NCBI RefSeq assembly: GCF_963576675.1
Contig: NC_088915.1
Location: 83,399,501 to 83,463,500, forward strand
Reading direction: 5' to 3'
DNA: 64,000 nucleotides
Origin: Euphorbia lathyris
Lineage: Eukaryota > Streptophyta > Magnoliopsida > Malpighiales > Euphorbiaceae
A program made the translations under genes and the position numbers. This document shows, in pieces, positions 31,508-43,158 of this stretch. Each line of letters starts with the position of its first letter. The first letter of the stretch is position 1. A model generated the notes under the pieces. It did not search any database and was not told the origin of the DNA. It worked only from the letters and a program-made list of their open reading frames with translations.

Positions 31508-32798
31508 ATGCCTCCAAAAGACAGCCGGACCCAAGGGAGGGGATATTCAAGGATCATTCTGATGTAAAGATGTAAAGTTTTCTAATTTACAATTAAATGC
31601 TTCAACGATTGTTAGGGTTTGAATTTCCAGTCTGCTAAATTGGTTATCACTAGCATCTGTTCAACTTTAGTCTTTTACTATGGACTATAAGACTAACGTT
31701 TAGCAATGACGGAAGGAGAACAGGAACATGAAGGCTAACAAGTATTTGCAACTTAAATACGCGAAGATTGCTTTAGAATTTTATGAAAAGGACAAGGTTT
31801 TATGTTTTTCATACTCATTTCTCTTTCTTCCATTCATCTATGTTAAAGCAAAGCATATCTAATTTTTCACTTGTTCGTTAGGATGCTGAGTTTGAAATCG
31901 TATCAGTCTTGTTTTTAGCACGTGCGCCACTAGTTCTTGGCGGCTCTAAGTGTAACGAAGAATGGTGGTGTCATGTCACTTTCACGGCAAAACCCAGAAA
32001 TATTGATTGCAGTGATGTCTCTCCACAACATTTCTTTGGTGAATTGTTGCGTGACACTACCGGGAAATATAATGCTACTTATTGCGTGATATTCAAGCCT
32101 GCTGATCGTAGTAAGGCTCATATTATCTTTCTCTTCATTTCTTTTTCGATTTATTCAAGTCTTAAGTTTCTTGGTTAGGGTGGAAAGTCGGGTTGTTGTG
32201 TAAAAAACCCTGTTATATATGACATAAGTACAACAAAAATGATAATCATCTGAGTCGGGTTGTGTCTTTAAATTGTGTTGTCGTATTGGTGTATTGGTAC
32301 CGATATCTGTAGCTGTATCTAGGGTAAAATACATCCATGGCTCCTTGAACTATAGTACTCCTAGTATTAATGACCCCTAAACTTTATCTTTTGACATAAA
32401 AATTCTTCATTAAAGTACAAATTAACAAAGATCTTTAGAAAAAACAAAATGATGACTTGTAGTAGTTTTTGTTGATTTGGAGTTTAATGTTACATAATCT
32501 AAAGTTCAAGGATTTTTTACGTTAATAAATGATAAATGAAGTTCGAGAGCCATAATGTTAGTTGCGCAGGAGCCATAAATGTTATTTACCCATAACGTTT
32601 GTAAAACCCATAACTATAATCAGCCTTATGTTTTTGCCACTATTTCTTTTTATGATGTGAATTTTCACCTTGAATGATGGATTGCTCATGCATTTTCCTG
32701 CAGAAATCACCCATGGTTGTATTATCTGTCCGCCTCTTGAAAAACACCCTTTTGAGGGATTCCGTGTTGGTCATCCGCCGTATTCAAAAGCGAAGTAA
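31508..32798 (+). CDS. DUF3615-like gene copy E (about 150 aa)
   Basis: Exons 31508-31563, 31724-31796, 31882-32110 and 32704-32798 join in an unbroken frame with the family's intron phases. Exon 2 encodes KYAKIALEFYEKDK. Exon 3 encodes LFLARAPLVLGG, WWCHVTFTAKPRN, QHFFGELLRD and YCVIFKPAD. Exon 4 encodes THGCIICPP, with the C-x2-C pair, and ends KAK then TAA. Intron 2 is 85 nt. Intron 3 holds a foldback MITE. It is the rightmost copy, and with A and D one of three that look intact. Splicing is inferred from the sequence only. Confidence 0.62.
32322..32592. mobile_element. Foldback MITE in intron 3 of gene E
   Basis: The left arm GGGTAAAATACATCCATGGC followed by TCCTTGAACTA pairs with the right arm (inverse GGGTAAATAACATTTATGGC). 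Related half-elements lie near 20844 and 24430 in copies B and C. Confidence 0.6.
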
Positions 32799-32903
32799 AT
32801 TATTGTCGTGTTGGTCGTCTTCCGTATTCAATAGCGGAGTAAAGTCTTTTGGATTAATACAAATTGCCGTCCCTGATTGTATATAGGCCTGCAGTAATTT
32901 GAC

Positions 32904-33026
32904 TGTTTGGTCAGTCACTGTTGGATTTAAACTTATTAAAATCCTATAATGGAGATTAAAATTATCGTAAGATTTATATTCACACTTCCTAAATCTAATG
33001 ACAACTGACCAAATTCACTGACCAAG
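32904..33026. repeat. Short foldback repeat
   Basis: TTTGGTCAGTCACTGTTGG at the left is an imperfect inverse of the right end, CAACTGACCAAATTC with CTGACCAAG. Apart from this nothing is recognised in 32799-33129. Confidence 0.45.
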
Positions 33027-33137
33027 TGAAAACCACCGGCTAGGCGTGTGGAATGATAATACTTCAAACTGTGACAACTGTCAACTGATGAATCGTGATA
33101 TTGTTTGAACCGATCTGTGCTAGCTTTCGCTTCTGGT

Positions 33138-33864
33138 CAGGGGCGGATGTAGAGGGGGTCAAAGGGGGCATTTGCCCCCCTACATCCCACTAATTTTTTT
33201 TTTTTTAATTTACAAAATAAGGGTTAATGTACAAAAATATCCCTAATGTTTTGAGTCAGGAGCAATTTTATCCTTAACGTCTAATATGGTACAATTTTAT
33301 CTTCTAATATTAGAATCCAAGAGCAATTTTACCCCTAATGTTGATAAATTGGGTCAATTTGAGAAATAATTCATCAAACTGTCTTCTCGGTCATGAATAA
33401 TAGTGTCTGAAATTGATCCAATTGATCAATATTAGAGGTAAAATTGGTGCAAAATTACAAAATTGATATGCAATTGGTGCAAAATAAAGAAAAAAAGGAC
33501 TGTGTTTTATAATAGTGTCTGAAATTGATCCAATTTATCAACGTTAAGGATAAAATTGCTCTTGGCTACAAACATTAGAGGTAAAATTGCACCATTTTAG
33601 ATGTTAGAGGTAAAATTGCACCTGACCCAAAACGTAGGGATATTTGATGCGTAACAACCCGAGAATTCCGAAAATGGATGATTACGAGTCGGAAACATTA
33701 TAATTTATGTTTTTTATAAAAAAAAAATCATGAAAATAATGCATGACAATTGAACGATTTTGCATTTTCTGTCATAAAAAATTTAACAATTTTACATTTT
33801 TTGTCTAAATTTTTTTTACGTAGAATTCTGCCCCCCGCTACCTCAAATCTTGGATTTGCCACTG
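33138..33864. mobile_element. hAT-like MITE with a nested foldback element
   Basis: Termini CAGGGGCGGATGTAGAG and inverse CAGTGGCAAATCCAAGA. The flanks CTTCTGGT (33130-33137) and CTTCTGGA (33865-33872) are an 8-bp duplication with one mismatch. A second element (33226-33645) is inserted inside. Confidence 0.75.
33226..33645. mobile_element. Foldback MITE nested in the hAT-like MITE
   Basis: Arms share CAATTTTA[C/T]CCTTAACGTC-type and ATATCCCTA motifs in inverse orientation, with units of AGAGGTAAAATTG. Related elements are at 34155-34680 and 53610-54125. Confidence 0.65.
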
Positions 33865-34154
33865 CTTCTGGATTAACGGGCCATATCAGACAGATTATTT
33901 ATATAAATTGTGTTATTGTATCACGAATTGACATTGTTATCAAATGCTTTTTTCGTCCGGCTGGTCTAGAATTAAAATAATTTCAACAATCCAAATATAT
34001 GTTTTATTTTCCGCCTTCCATGAATTAGGTACATGGAATAGTAAAAGATATCAATATAAATATAATAGGAAAATAAAAGAAAAAACACAAATAAGTATTT
34101 AAATGGAATATACATGGAAAAAGTGGGTTAAGAATGAGCTGTTTTGATCAGCAA

Positions 34155-34680
34155 ATTTAACCTTAACGTTTTAAATAAAGTGTAAATATAGCTCTAACGT
34201 ATGAGATGGTGCAAATTTTATTTTCAAAAAACAAGATTAATTTTAACTTTACGTTATCGAAAATTTGAAAAGATTCATTTTACTGTTACAACATACCTTT
34301 GTTGATAAATTTAAGCAATTTTGTACATTTTGGTTGGTTTTTATGTAACTATATTATTAAAACAGTAAATATTTTAGATAACTTTACGGGAAAAATGTGA
34401 TAATTTATGTAGTAGATTTAGGTTTATAGCATTTTAGCATTTTTTTTTTAAAATTTTGTTAGTAAATATTAAATATATTAGATTTAATTGATATTTGAAA
34501 AGTTTGAAGTGACTGTTAAATACAAATCAAATCCGTTTTTTTTTTCTAATTTTTTATGACATAAAGCAAAAATTGACATTGTTTGTAAATGTTAGGATTA
34601 AATTTACACATTTTAAAACTAAATCTGCATTTCCCTTCAAACGTGAGGGTTAAATTTGACATTTATCCTGTTATAGGCTT
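34155..34680. mobile_element. Degenerate foldback MITE
   Basis: Left AAATTTAACCTTAACGTTTT and right AACGTGAGGGTTAAATTTG pair imperfectly. The rest of 33873-35099 is AT-rich with no supported gene. Confidence 0.45.
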
Positions 34681-35107
34681 GTTATTCGGATTACTCAGTG
34701 TAAAGCCCAAGCCCAATATTATAATTTCACAACCATTTCTTTCTAATTTAAGATCGGAATATAATATCCCTTAATATTTAGGCTTCTAATGTGGGACGGG
34801 TATGAGAATACTCGGTACCCTTTACCAATTATAACTATTTTATATATTAAAAATATTATTGTGTTTTAAATGTAAGATGTGAGATTTGAACACTAACCTT
34901 TTGTTCTTCGATCATTAAGTAATACTATTAAGCTACTTTATTTTTATTGATCAAGGTTCAGTTTGTTCAATTTTTAGATAGATGATTTATTAAATTTATA
35001 CTTTGTTAAATTTGTAATATTTTTTGTTTTATTTATTGATTATTAACGGGTAAGAGTACACGTGAATAAAATGGGACGGAATAGAATGCAAAACATATAC
35101 CCGTTAG

Positions 35108-35531
35108 CAGTGGCGAATATAGGATTGCTCGTTTGGGGGGCCAATTTTACATACACGTGGTGTGTAATTTTTTTTTTTTTGCTAAATCGGTGTCTAATAG
35201 AAAAATTCTGATTTAGAGAAGACCTAATAGGTGAAAAAAAACTAGAAATTTGAAATTAATGAGAGCCTAACAGACCAAAAAAAGTTAGACATTTGGACTT
35301 AGAGATGGCCTAACAAGGCCAATAAAATTGAAATTTTGAATTTAGAGAGGACTTAACGAGGCCTGGGTCGATTTTGGGATACTAATATAGCACCCGAGCT
35401 AAATTTCTTGGAAACAGGGGGATCGGAATCACCACAACCTTAAATTTTGTGGAGTCAGGGGGCCGAAACTACTCGTGGCCATGGTGGTTCCGGCGGCCGG
35501 AGGGCCCGAGTTCCCCCTGTCTCCACCCCTA
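35108..35531. mobile_element. hAT-like MITE
   Basis: Left end CAGTGGCGAATATAGG and inverse right end TAGGGGTGGAGACAGG. An 8-bp duplication CCC[G/A]TTAG lies at 35100-35107 and 35532-35539. The right half is G/C-rich, as in related plant elements. Confidence 0.7.
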
Positions 35532-35539
35532 CCCATTAG

Positions 35540-36108
35540 GATAACGAGACAAGTACATGTAATTAGGTAAGAATTTGAGATTGACACTACCCCCGAGTAC
35601 CCTACCCGTTATCGTTCCTACTAATATATAACTATCAGTCACATTTGATCATTGGCACATAGCAACCCATTGTATTTGGTTCAATTTGGCCCGAAATTAG
35701 TATGTACATAAAGAGACCGATTAAATCACGGATGAGATGATTGCTAATTGGGTGAAGAAGAACTATTGCTCTCCAACATTGTAGAAGCGGAAAAACAACT
35801 CGCTTTCAGATATAAAATAGTATATGAAAATTTAGACAACGAAGCAAAGTGGCGAAATATTATAAGAGTTATGTTGCGATTAACAATCATCAAACAAAAA
35901 TATTTAACTGGTCTCTTTATTTATGTGTTAATTTCCATTTAAAATTGGACCAAATGTAATTTATTGCGTAATAGGGTAAATGTCACAAAATAATAAATTA
36001 TTAGACAAAATAACTTTTTTTTTATAAATCAATGGATGAATAAATATAACTAAATAATACTAGTTGAATGAGTAAACGCAAACATTTATAAGATGTATTA
36101 AATAGTAG
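35540..36108. other. Spacer without recognised gene
   Basis: The frame at 35748-35942 (start GEEELLLSNIVEAEKQLAF) lacks recognisable motifs and is probably chance. The rest is AT-rich. Confidence 0.5.
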
Positions 36109-36117
36109 TATTTTAAG

Positions 36118-36629
36118 GGCTTAATACATCATTTGCCCCTGAACTTGTCCAAAAAGTTTGATTGGCTCCCTAAATTTTCAAAGTGTTCTGATAGCCCCCT
36201 AAAACTTGCAAAAAAGGTCCAGTTAGCCCCCTGAACTTGCATAAAACGTAATCAATTGATCACTCGGTCGTAAAAAAGTAAGTTAAATGCGGAAGATGTA
36301 TTCCATGTATCTTAAAATGTTATTGCATAATTAAAAAATAGATTAAAAAGGAAGTTATTGCTTGCTCAACTGTACAACTTGTCTTCTCTAATATTAGAAT
36401 CGTATATTCCGATTTTGATCTTTTTACTTTTTATAAGACTCGTGGAATACATCTTTCGCATTTAACTTACTTTCTTACGATCGAGTGATCAATTGATTAC
36501 GTTTTACGCAAGGTTAGGGGGTTAACTGAACATTTTTTGCAAGTTCAGGGGCTATCGAAATACTTTGAAAGTTCAGGGGGGCAATCAAGCTTTTTGGACA
36601 AGTTCAGGGGACAAATGATGTATTAAGCC
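36118..36629. mobile_element. MULE-like long-TIR MITE (512 bp)
   Basis: Arms of about 200 bp start GGCTTAATACATCATTTG and end in its inverse. A perfect 9-bp target duplication TATTTTAAG lies at 36109-36117 and 36630-36638, the size expected for Mutator-like elements. No coding capacity. Confidence 0.85.
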
Positions 36630-36655
36630 TATTTTAAGTCATTGAATTTAAAAGT

Positions 36656-37105
36656 AGAATTAAGCCCCTGGATTTTATCTATTTTAAAAATTAAGTTCAT
36701 GATCAATTATTTTTTCATATTGAACTCTTGATCATTGATTTTGTTGTCGATCTAGCCTTTATTTAACTTTTTCATCGAATTTGGGAAAGGAAAAGATCGA
36801 TTTGGCGATTATATTACTGAAAATCGCAAAATGGGAAAGGAGACGACGAGTTGGGAAGAACCTACTGGAAATTAATTTCTGTAATTTCCTTCTATTTTTT
36901 ACTCTCTATCTATCATAGTTAATAAATTCTTATTTTTATTTATCCACGTCAATAGACCGAATCGCCCTAACAATATGTCCAAACTCAAAGAAAAAGTTCA
37001 ATAAGGGTCAAATCCATAACAGAATCAATGATCAAAAGCTCAATATGGAAAAATAATTTATTAGAGACTTGATCCTTAAAACATGTAAAGTTCAAGGACT
37101 TAATT
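36656..37105. mobile_element. Foldback MITE
   Basis: Arms of about 120 bp: left with AATTAAGCCCCTGGATTTT and CTTGATCATTGATTTTG; right with CAATGATCAAAAGCTC and GTTCAAGGACTTAATT in inverse. Ends approximate. Confidence 0.65.
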
Positions 37106-37215
37106 ATACTTTTTGCAAAAAAAAAATGTTGACTTTATTGTCCATTTTTTTTTTGGGGCGACTAAGTCTATTAATATGTTGCTAAATTAAAAAGTGCCCA
37201 TAATATTCGATTTTA

Positions 37216-38486
37216 TCCCGCAAATTCAGTAAAGTTAAAAAATAAACCTTGTGGTTTGATCCATTTTTGAACAGCACCCATGTGGTTTAAAAGTTTGCAA
37301 AATGGTAACTTGAGGTTTATTCCATTAGCAAACACATACCAAATTGACTAACGGTGTTAAAAGTCAAAGGAAAAAGAGTTAATTTGGTCCTTATATTTAT
37401 TTATTTTATAAATTAAACCCTTTATTATCTAATTATTACAAAAAAATCCGAAATTAAAAAATAAAAATCAATTTTACCACCTTCTGCCACTATCTTTAAT
37501 TTTTAATTTTTTTCTTCTTTTTCCTCCTCACCGTAACCACACATTCCAAGCAATGCATGTATGATTTCTTTCTACAGAATTTGTAATTGTCACGTTTAAT
37601 GATTTGGAATACGTAGCTCACAGAATACGATTATGACATTAGATGGAAAAATGAAATAAAAATGAAATCACCAGCTTTGCGAAAATGAAGATCTTCGTCA
37701 TCATTAACACTAATCATCACCCAAGGCATTCGTAATATGCACAATCTCTCTTGCAGCTTCAATACCTTGATTCACAGCATTCACCACTGATTCATCAGCA
37801 ACACAGTCAATGCAATCTGGAAACGTGCTTGAACAAGGGCGTGAGGATCGGTTGTGTTCCCGGCAGCTCTTGACAGACTGCTCTAATCTGTCAGTTGACA
37901 AATTAGTTGAATTGATTTTGTTGAGATTGAAATTGCAGGGCCACCACCTCATGAATCTCCACCATAGCCTTTTTTTATTAAACAGAAACCACCATAGCCA
38001 CCAGGATCAAGGATGAGACGTCGATGACGGCAATCTTCTTCTTCCTGCTGGCGTCCATTTTGTGAGAATGTTAAAAAAGGAAGAAGTTTATTGTGAGAAT
38101 GGAATTGAAAACAAAATTTGAAAAAATGGATTAATATTTATTTAATTTATTTGGATGAATCGAGCTCTTAATTTTCCCAAACGGCTTTGGTTTGAGTATT
38201 AGGAGATGAAACTTCATGTGATTTAATCTCTCTATTTTGAATAATTCTAGAATTTAAAAGAGTTCTTTTTGTTAGTTTAATTGATTTTAAATATGAGGAT
38301 TTAATTTATAAAATAAATAAATATAAGTATCAAATTAAATCTTTTTTCTTTGACTTTTAACACCGTTAGTTAATTTGGTATGTGTTTGCTAACGGAATGA
38401 ACCTCAATATACCATTTTGCAAACTTTTAAACCACATGGGTGCTGTTCGAAAATGGGCCAAACCACAAGGTTTATTTTTATACTTT
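37216..38486. mobile_element. MULE-like element, possible gene-capturing (Pack-MULE) type
   Basis: Inverted arms of about 170 bp: left with ATAAACCTTGTGGTTTGATC, CAGCACCCATGTGG and CTAACGGTGTTAAAAGTCAA; the right end repeats these in inverse. The roughly 0.9-kb centre is less AT-rich and not of TE origin as far as I can tell. The target duplication is ambiguous because AAAGTTAAA occurs near both ends. Confidence 0.65.
37710..38058 (-). pseudogene. Possible captured host gene fragment inside the MULE-like element
   Basis: On the minus strand an ATG at 38058 opens a short frame: a basic start (MDASRKKK) followed by a hydrophobic stretch with SSLILVAMVVSV, like the N-terminal anchor of secretory-pathway proteins such as pro-pectinesterases, then a stop. 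Downstream the frame 37952-37710 has four Cys. The pectinesterase comparison is weak. The fragment is not a functional gene as it stands. Confidence 0.35.
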
Positions 38487-38641
38487 TCCCAAAGTTAAAA
38501 TGCAAAAAAAAAAAAAAAAATTAATAAATTCCAATTAGACTAAGGTTTAGGGTTTCAAAAAAAAAAAAAATATATATATATATATATATAGTAGATCTGG
38601 TTTCTTTTCTTTAATTAACCAAACATTAAAGCATCTCTGGT

Positions 38642-39803
38642 ATGTCAGAAGTTTCTCAGAAACTGATCTCCCAAATTCTGCAATTTTTTGCCGATGAAGA
38701 CTCTTCTGCGTTTCCGATGCATTAATAAATCATTACACGACATCATTGATAGCTCCGACTTTATCAATTCGCATCTTTGTACAACTTCCGGTAACATAAC
38801 TCACCGCAAAATTCTTCTCCGTAACGCTAGCCGGCTTCACAGTACATATCCCATCTCGATTCATGAGTTAGACAAGGATGATCCGTTCCCGTCGGAGCTC
38901 CGTAATGACGATTCAGCTACCTTTGGTGGATTTTCATACTACTTTTTTGCTCATTGCAATGGCTTGATCCTGTTGGATGAAGATCTCGGGTGGGATCATT
39001 TTAGTCTCGTTGTGTGGAATCCATCTACTCGGAAATGTACGAAACTTCCTATTTTATCTGAATTGGCCTATGATTATGGACTTCCGCTTTGGAAAACGGG
39101 TTGGGGATTTTGTTACGACTCTTTCACAGATGATTACAAGGTTCTAATAATAAAACAGAGAAAGGTTTTGGAGATTTGGATTTTGGGATTGAGGTCGGGT
39201 TATTGGCGACGTATTGAAAATTTTCCCAGTGAATCAAAAAAACTTCTTGACAATTTTAGAAATTGTTTTGTGGACGGTGATTTTCATTTCTTATGTGATG
39301 ATTCTATAATATTTGCATTTGATGTTGCGAAAGAGACGTTTTCTCGAATATCTCCTCCTCCTGATAGGGAGGTTTTAGATCGAGATCATATTAAGTTGCA
39401 AGTTCTTGAAGGGTATCTTTGTATCAGCTTTTTCTCTTTTAAGCGAGATTTGGAGTTGTATGCCAGGAAGAAGAACGATGGAGGTGAGTTTTCTTGGACT
39501 AAATTATTCTCTATTTCCATACCATTTGGCTCACATTTTTCCGTTTTTGGAACCGATAGAACTTTGACATTTTCTAAGGAAAGAGATATAATCTTTGTTT
39601 TTAATGAACCATATGCTTTGTATGCATATGATTTTAAAGAGGAACGTATCAAAAAGATTGAAGTTGACGATAAATATAATTTGAATGTGTTGTTTCGTAT
39701 TGAGAGTTTAGTTTCGGTTGATTATCCAGAGGAGCAACGAGCAAGAAGAATACTACCGGAACGAATGGAAGTAATGGAATCTAAAATATTAGATGGGTTG
39801 TAA
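38642..39803 (+). pseudogene. F-box protein with F-box-associated domain, one-base frameshift in the F-box
   Basis: A single-exon gene. ATG at 38642 opens SEVSQKLISQILQF. A six-T run (38684-38689) then shifts the frame, and the long frame resumes LPMKTLLRFRCINKSL, which is the second half of an F-box. The rest (about 370 codons to TAA at 39801-39803) is an F-box-associated domain: YFFAHCNGLILL, VVWNPSTRKCTKLP, GFCYDSFTDDYKVL and LEIWILG. F-box proteins of this class are substrate receptors of SCF ubiquitin ligases. Apart from the single T the gene is clean, so a sequencing error or a very recent mutation is possible. TA-rich DNA lies about 55 bp upstream. Confidence 0.82.
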
Positions 39804-39871
39804 AAGGTAGATGAGAGTTAATATTTTATAAAGTTAATTAGTTCAATTTTTCCAAGTGTGTTGCTAGCAAC

Positions 39872-39872
<1 letters not shown>

Positions 39873-39906
<34 letters not shown>
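39873..39906. repeat. (ATT)n microsatellite
   Basis: About eleven ATT units, seen directly, 70 bp after the F-box gene stop. Confidence 0.95.
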
Positions 39907-39908
<2 letters not shown>

Positions 39909-39988
39909 ACAACATGCAAATTCAATATGATATTCATTATGAAATTAACATTTGATGAGCCATTTGGCTTGATTGTAGTTTACATGGT

Positions 39989-41140
39989 AGACCTGTTTAT
40001 GGGTTGAGCTGGATTGGGCTTGGATCGGACCTAAGCGGACTTGTCATATAATTACTTTGTCCAATCCCAAACTAGCCCGCACTATATTTACATTGGGTTT
40101 GGACCGGGCTGGGTCAAGCTAAAAGAACTAATTTCCAAACTCAACCCGGCCCGACCCAACCAAGGTTTTAAAAGACGTTAGGCGCTAGTCGGGCGGTGAG
40201 AGCCCTTACTGATTAATCGGTGATTAATCGACGATTAATCGGAATTAATCGAATTTGTATTTTTTATATTTATTTATTTTTTATTAAATAAAGTATTATA
40301 TAAATACCATTAATATATGAATTATACTATGTAAAAAATAATAATATAAAATATTTAGAATAGAAAAGCATACATATTTTAATATTATTTATATTAATGT
40401 CCTTAAAAAAATAACAAATAGATCAATAAAATAATATTTATAACAAAATGTGTCAAAATAAAATAAAATTAATATTCTTAAAAATAAATTTAATAGCTTA
40501 AGTTTTTTTTTATTTTTTTGTTATTTAATATTTTTTTAAAATTAAAAAAGTTGACATAAAATTTAAGGACCAATTTTTTCAAAAAGGCCGCCTAGGAGTC
40601 GCCTAGGCGGCCAAAAATCGGTCAACCGATTTATACCGCCTGATTAGTGAAAATCGAGACGGTGTTCTAAAAATCCTCGTCTAGGCGCCGCCTTGGCCGA
40701 TTTTTAGAACACTGGACCCAACTAATATCTTTGTATTTTTAAAAATTAAAATTAAACTAAATTTTAGAGAATTATTTCAATAAAAATCAATTAACGCAAT
40801 CCTAAAAAAAAAATACTCATTTGGTGCTAATAAATAAAATAGTAGTAAAAATATGTACATATTTACCAATTCTAAAAAATACATGGTTTGAAATTTTTTA
40901 TGTTGAAGAAATTTTTAAAAAAAATTTGGAATATAAAATTTATTAAACTATATTAAAATTTCGGACCAGGCTGGGTTGGGTTTGGGTTTTGAGACAAATC
41001 CCAAAACCAATCTACTCTGTATTCGGGTCTAAACGGATTTGGACCGGACCGGACCTATTACGAAACATATATGTCTAAGCCCGGTCTTTGAAGAGCGGGC
41101 TGGGACGAACTGGACGGATCCATGGGTTTTTGAACAGGTT
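39989..41140. mobile_element. Probable hAT-like MITE hosting another MITE
   Basis: Left end ACCTGTTTATGGGTTGAGC and inverse right end ACCTGTTCAAAAACCCATGG. Sub-terminal GGACCGG-type motifs repeat in both halves (TTGGATCGGACC, TTTGGACCGGACC). The target duplication is not clear. 40161-40714 is a younger insertion. Confidence 0.5.
40161..40714. mobile_element. hAT-like MITE, nested
   Basis: Left CAAGGTTTTAAAA and inverse right CAGTGTTCTAAAAA. A perfect 8-bp target duplication GACCCAAC at 40153-40160 and 40715-40722. Sub-terminal GATTAATCG units (left) and CCGCCTAGG / GGCGCC units (right). Confidence 0.82.
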
Positions 41141-41427
41141 CATATTTTTGTTTAGTTTCAAATTGGTTATATATTTAATTTATTCCGAGACTCGTTTAAA
41201 TAGTTTTTTCAGTTGAATTTTATTCTATCTAAAGTTTATTGTAGAATTCGAATCTCTAATTTAAATAAATTGAAATCCTAAATCACTCAAACCAATCCTA
41301 AATCCTAAAAATTTAACCTAAAATTAACCTCTCCATCATTTCATTAATATTTAAATTGAAGTTATATTAGGATAATGTAAAATTCAATGATTTTATATTA
41401 GGAAGTAAAGTTTAAAAGTTATAATAT

Positions 41428-41940
41428 GGGTTAAATGCATCATTGGTCACTGAACTTACATGGTTGTCTCAAAATGGTCACTCAACTTCAATTTGTCTCA
41501 ATAAAATCATTCAACTTTGGGTTTTGTCTCAATTAGGTCACTTTAACGATTTCAATGATTAAAAAACATCGGAATGATGACATAAGTGACACGTCAATAT
41601 GAGACAACTCATATTTCTAACCGAAATGACACATGACATCCACATATGCGCCACATGGCTATCACGTGTCAATTATTTTTATGAAAAAACAAATAAATTT
41701 AGTTTTTTCATAAAAATACCCGATATGTGGCTGTCACATTTCGTTTCTGTCAGAGATTTGAGTTAACTCATGTTGATGTGTCACTCATATCATTATTTCG
41801 ATGCGTTTTAACCACTAAATCTTCGTAGTGACCTAATTGAGACAAACTCAAAGTTGTGTGATTTTATTGAAACAAATTGAAGTTGAGTGATCATTTTGAA
41901 ACAACCATATAAGTTCAGTGATCAATGATGCATTTAACCC
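41428..41940. mobile_element. MULE-like long-TIR MITE (513 bp)
   Basis: Termini GGGTTAAATGCATCATTGG and its inverse. The arms (about 150 bp) contain TTGTCTCAAAATGGTCACTC. A perfect 10-bp target duplication GTTATAATAT lies at 41418-41427 and 41941-41950. It differs in sequence from 36118-36629 but has the same size and structure. Confidence 0.87.
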
Positions 41941-41950
41941 GTTATAATAT

Positions 41951-43153
41951 TAGTATCCATATAGTTTAAGGGCTATAATTGTATTTTATCCATTTAAACT
42001 CAAATTTAATTTAATTAATAGATTTTAGGTCAACTTTTAAGTGAAGGGATGTAACACTTGAAACCGGTGGTTAAACCAGGAACCAGTGCAACCCGATTAA
42101 AAAAAAGATAACTGAAGGAGGCCGACCCAAGCGAGCTCATTTCAGTGTGGCATTTGCATCGCCCACGTCATACAGGTGCACTCTTAGCCCGATGGTGGCT
42201 CAACTATACCTCTCTGCGTGTGAGAGAGCCTTTCTTCTAGTACTTGGTTAAAGGCTTGTAAATGCCATTTACTTATAAACTAGTTAAGATTCTCCTTTCT
42301 TCCCTATGTGAGATAAGAATACTTAGTTTATTTTTTTTATCTTATTCTAAACCATTTCAAGTGGTTCATTTTAAGTGTCAATTTCTCATTCATCACTTGT
42401 CCGTTTTGAGTTTATAATATACCGTTAAAAAGATTGCAGGACGTAGAATACGTTGACCTATTTTAAGTTATTCTAAACTCTATTTATCCGTTATATGTTT
42501 AAGTCTCAAGTTGACAAAAAAATAACAAACCAAAAGTTGTTTATAATTTATTTTGGATATATATAATCTATAAAAATAATTTTAAATTAATTATATATAT
42601 ATATATTAATATATATATATTATTTATTTATTTATTATATCATCCGGTCTGACCAATCCGAACCATCCGGTCCGACCAAGTGACTCTTGACTCATTTATC
42701 AATCCAGTTTGATATCCAGTATGGTTTTGATAACATTGCTTCAAACTGACAAATATTAGGGAGCTCAATATATTTTTGAAAATATTAGTAATAAATTATT
42801 TATCCCATTTAATTAGTAGGTCCATTTTTTCGGGTTAAACACCTAAAAAGGTAAAAATAATTCTGCATATAAGAAGGGTTAAGAAATATTTCCCACCAAA
42901 AGTTGTTTTTAACTCATAATTAAAAATAGTTCTACAAAGAATTTTTTTATATATAAAAAAATTAATATATTAAATAAATTAAAAATATTGATGTGTATAT
43001 ATTTATAATAAGTATTCATTAAAAATTTCATTTTAAAGATTAGATATTAGTTTTTTATTTTTATAAATCAATTTAAATTGTGATTAAATATATATTTAGT
43101 CTCCGTTTCTACGTAACATACTATTTAACCATTTTATTTTGAATCTCGGAACA
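41951..43153. other. AT-rich spacer without recognised gene
   Basis: An unexplained patch at about 42110-42260 (GAAGGAGGCCGACCCAAGCG, CATCGCCCACGTCATACAGG) is less AT-rich than its surroundings. TA-rich runs lie near 42594-42650. No ORF is supported. Confidence 0.55.
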
Positions 43154-43158
43154 ATAGT

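Noticed and set aside
35748..35942. 64-aa plus-strand frame
   Set aside because: No motif, no exon context and composition like the spacer; most likely chance.
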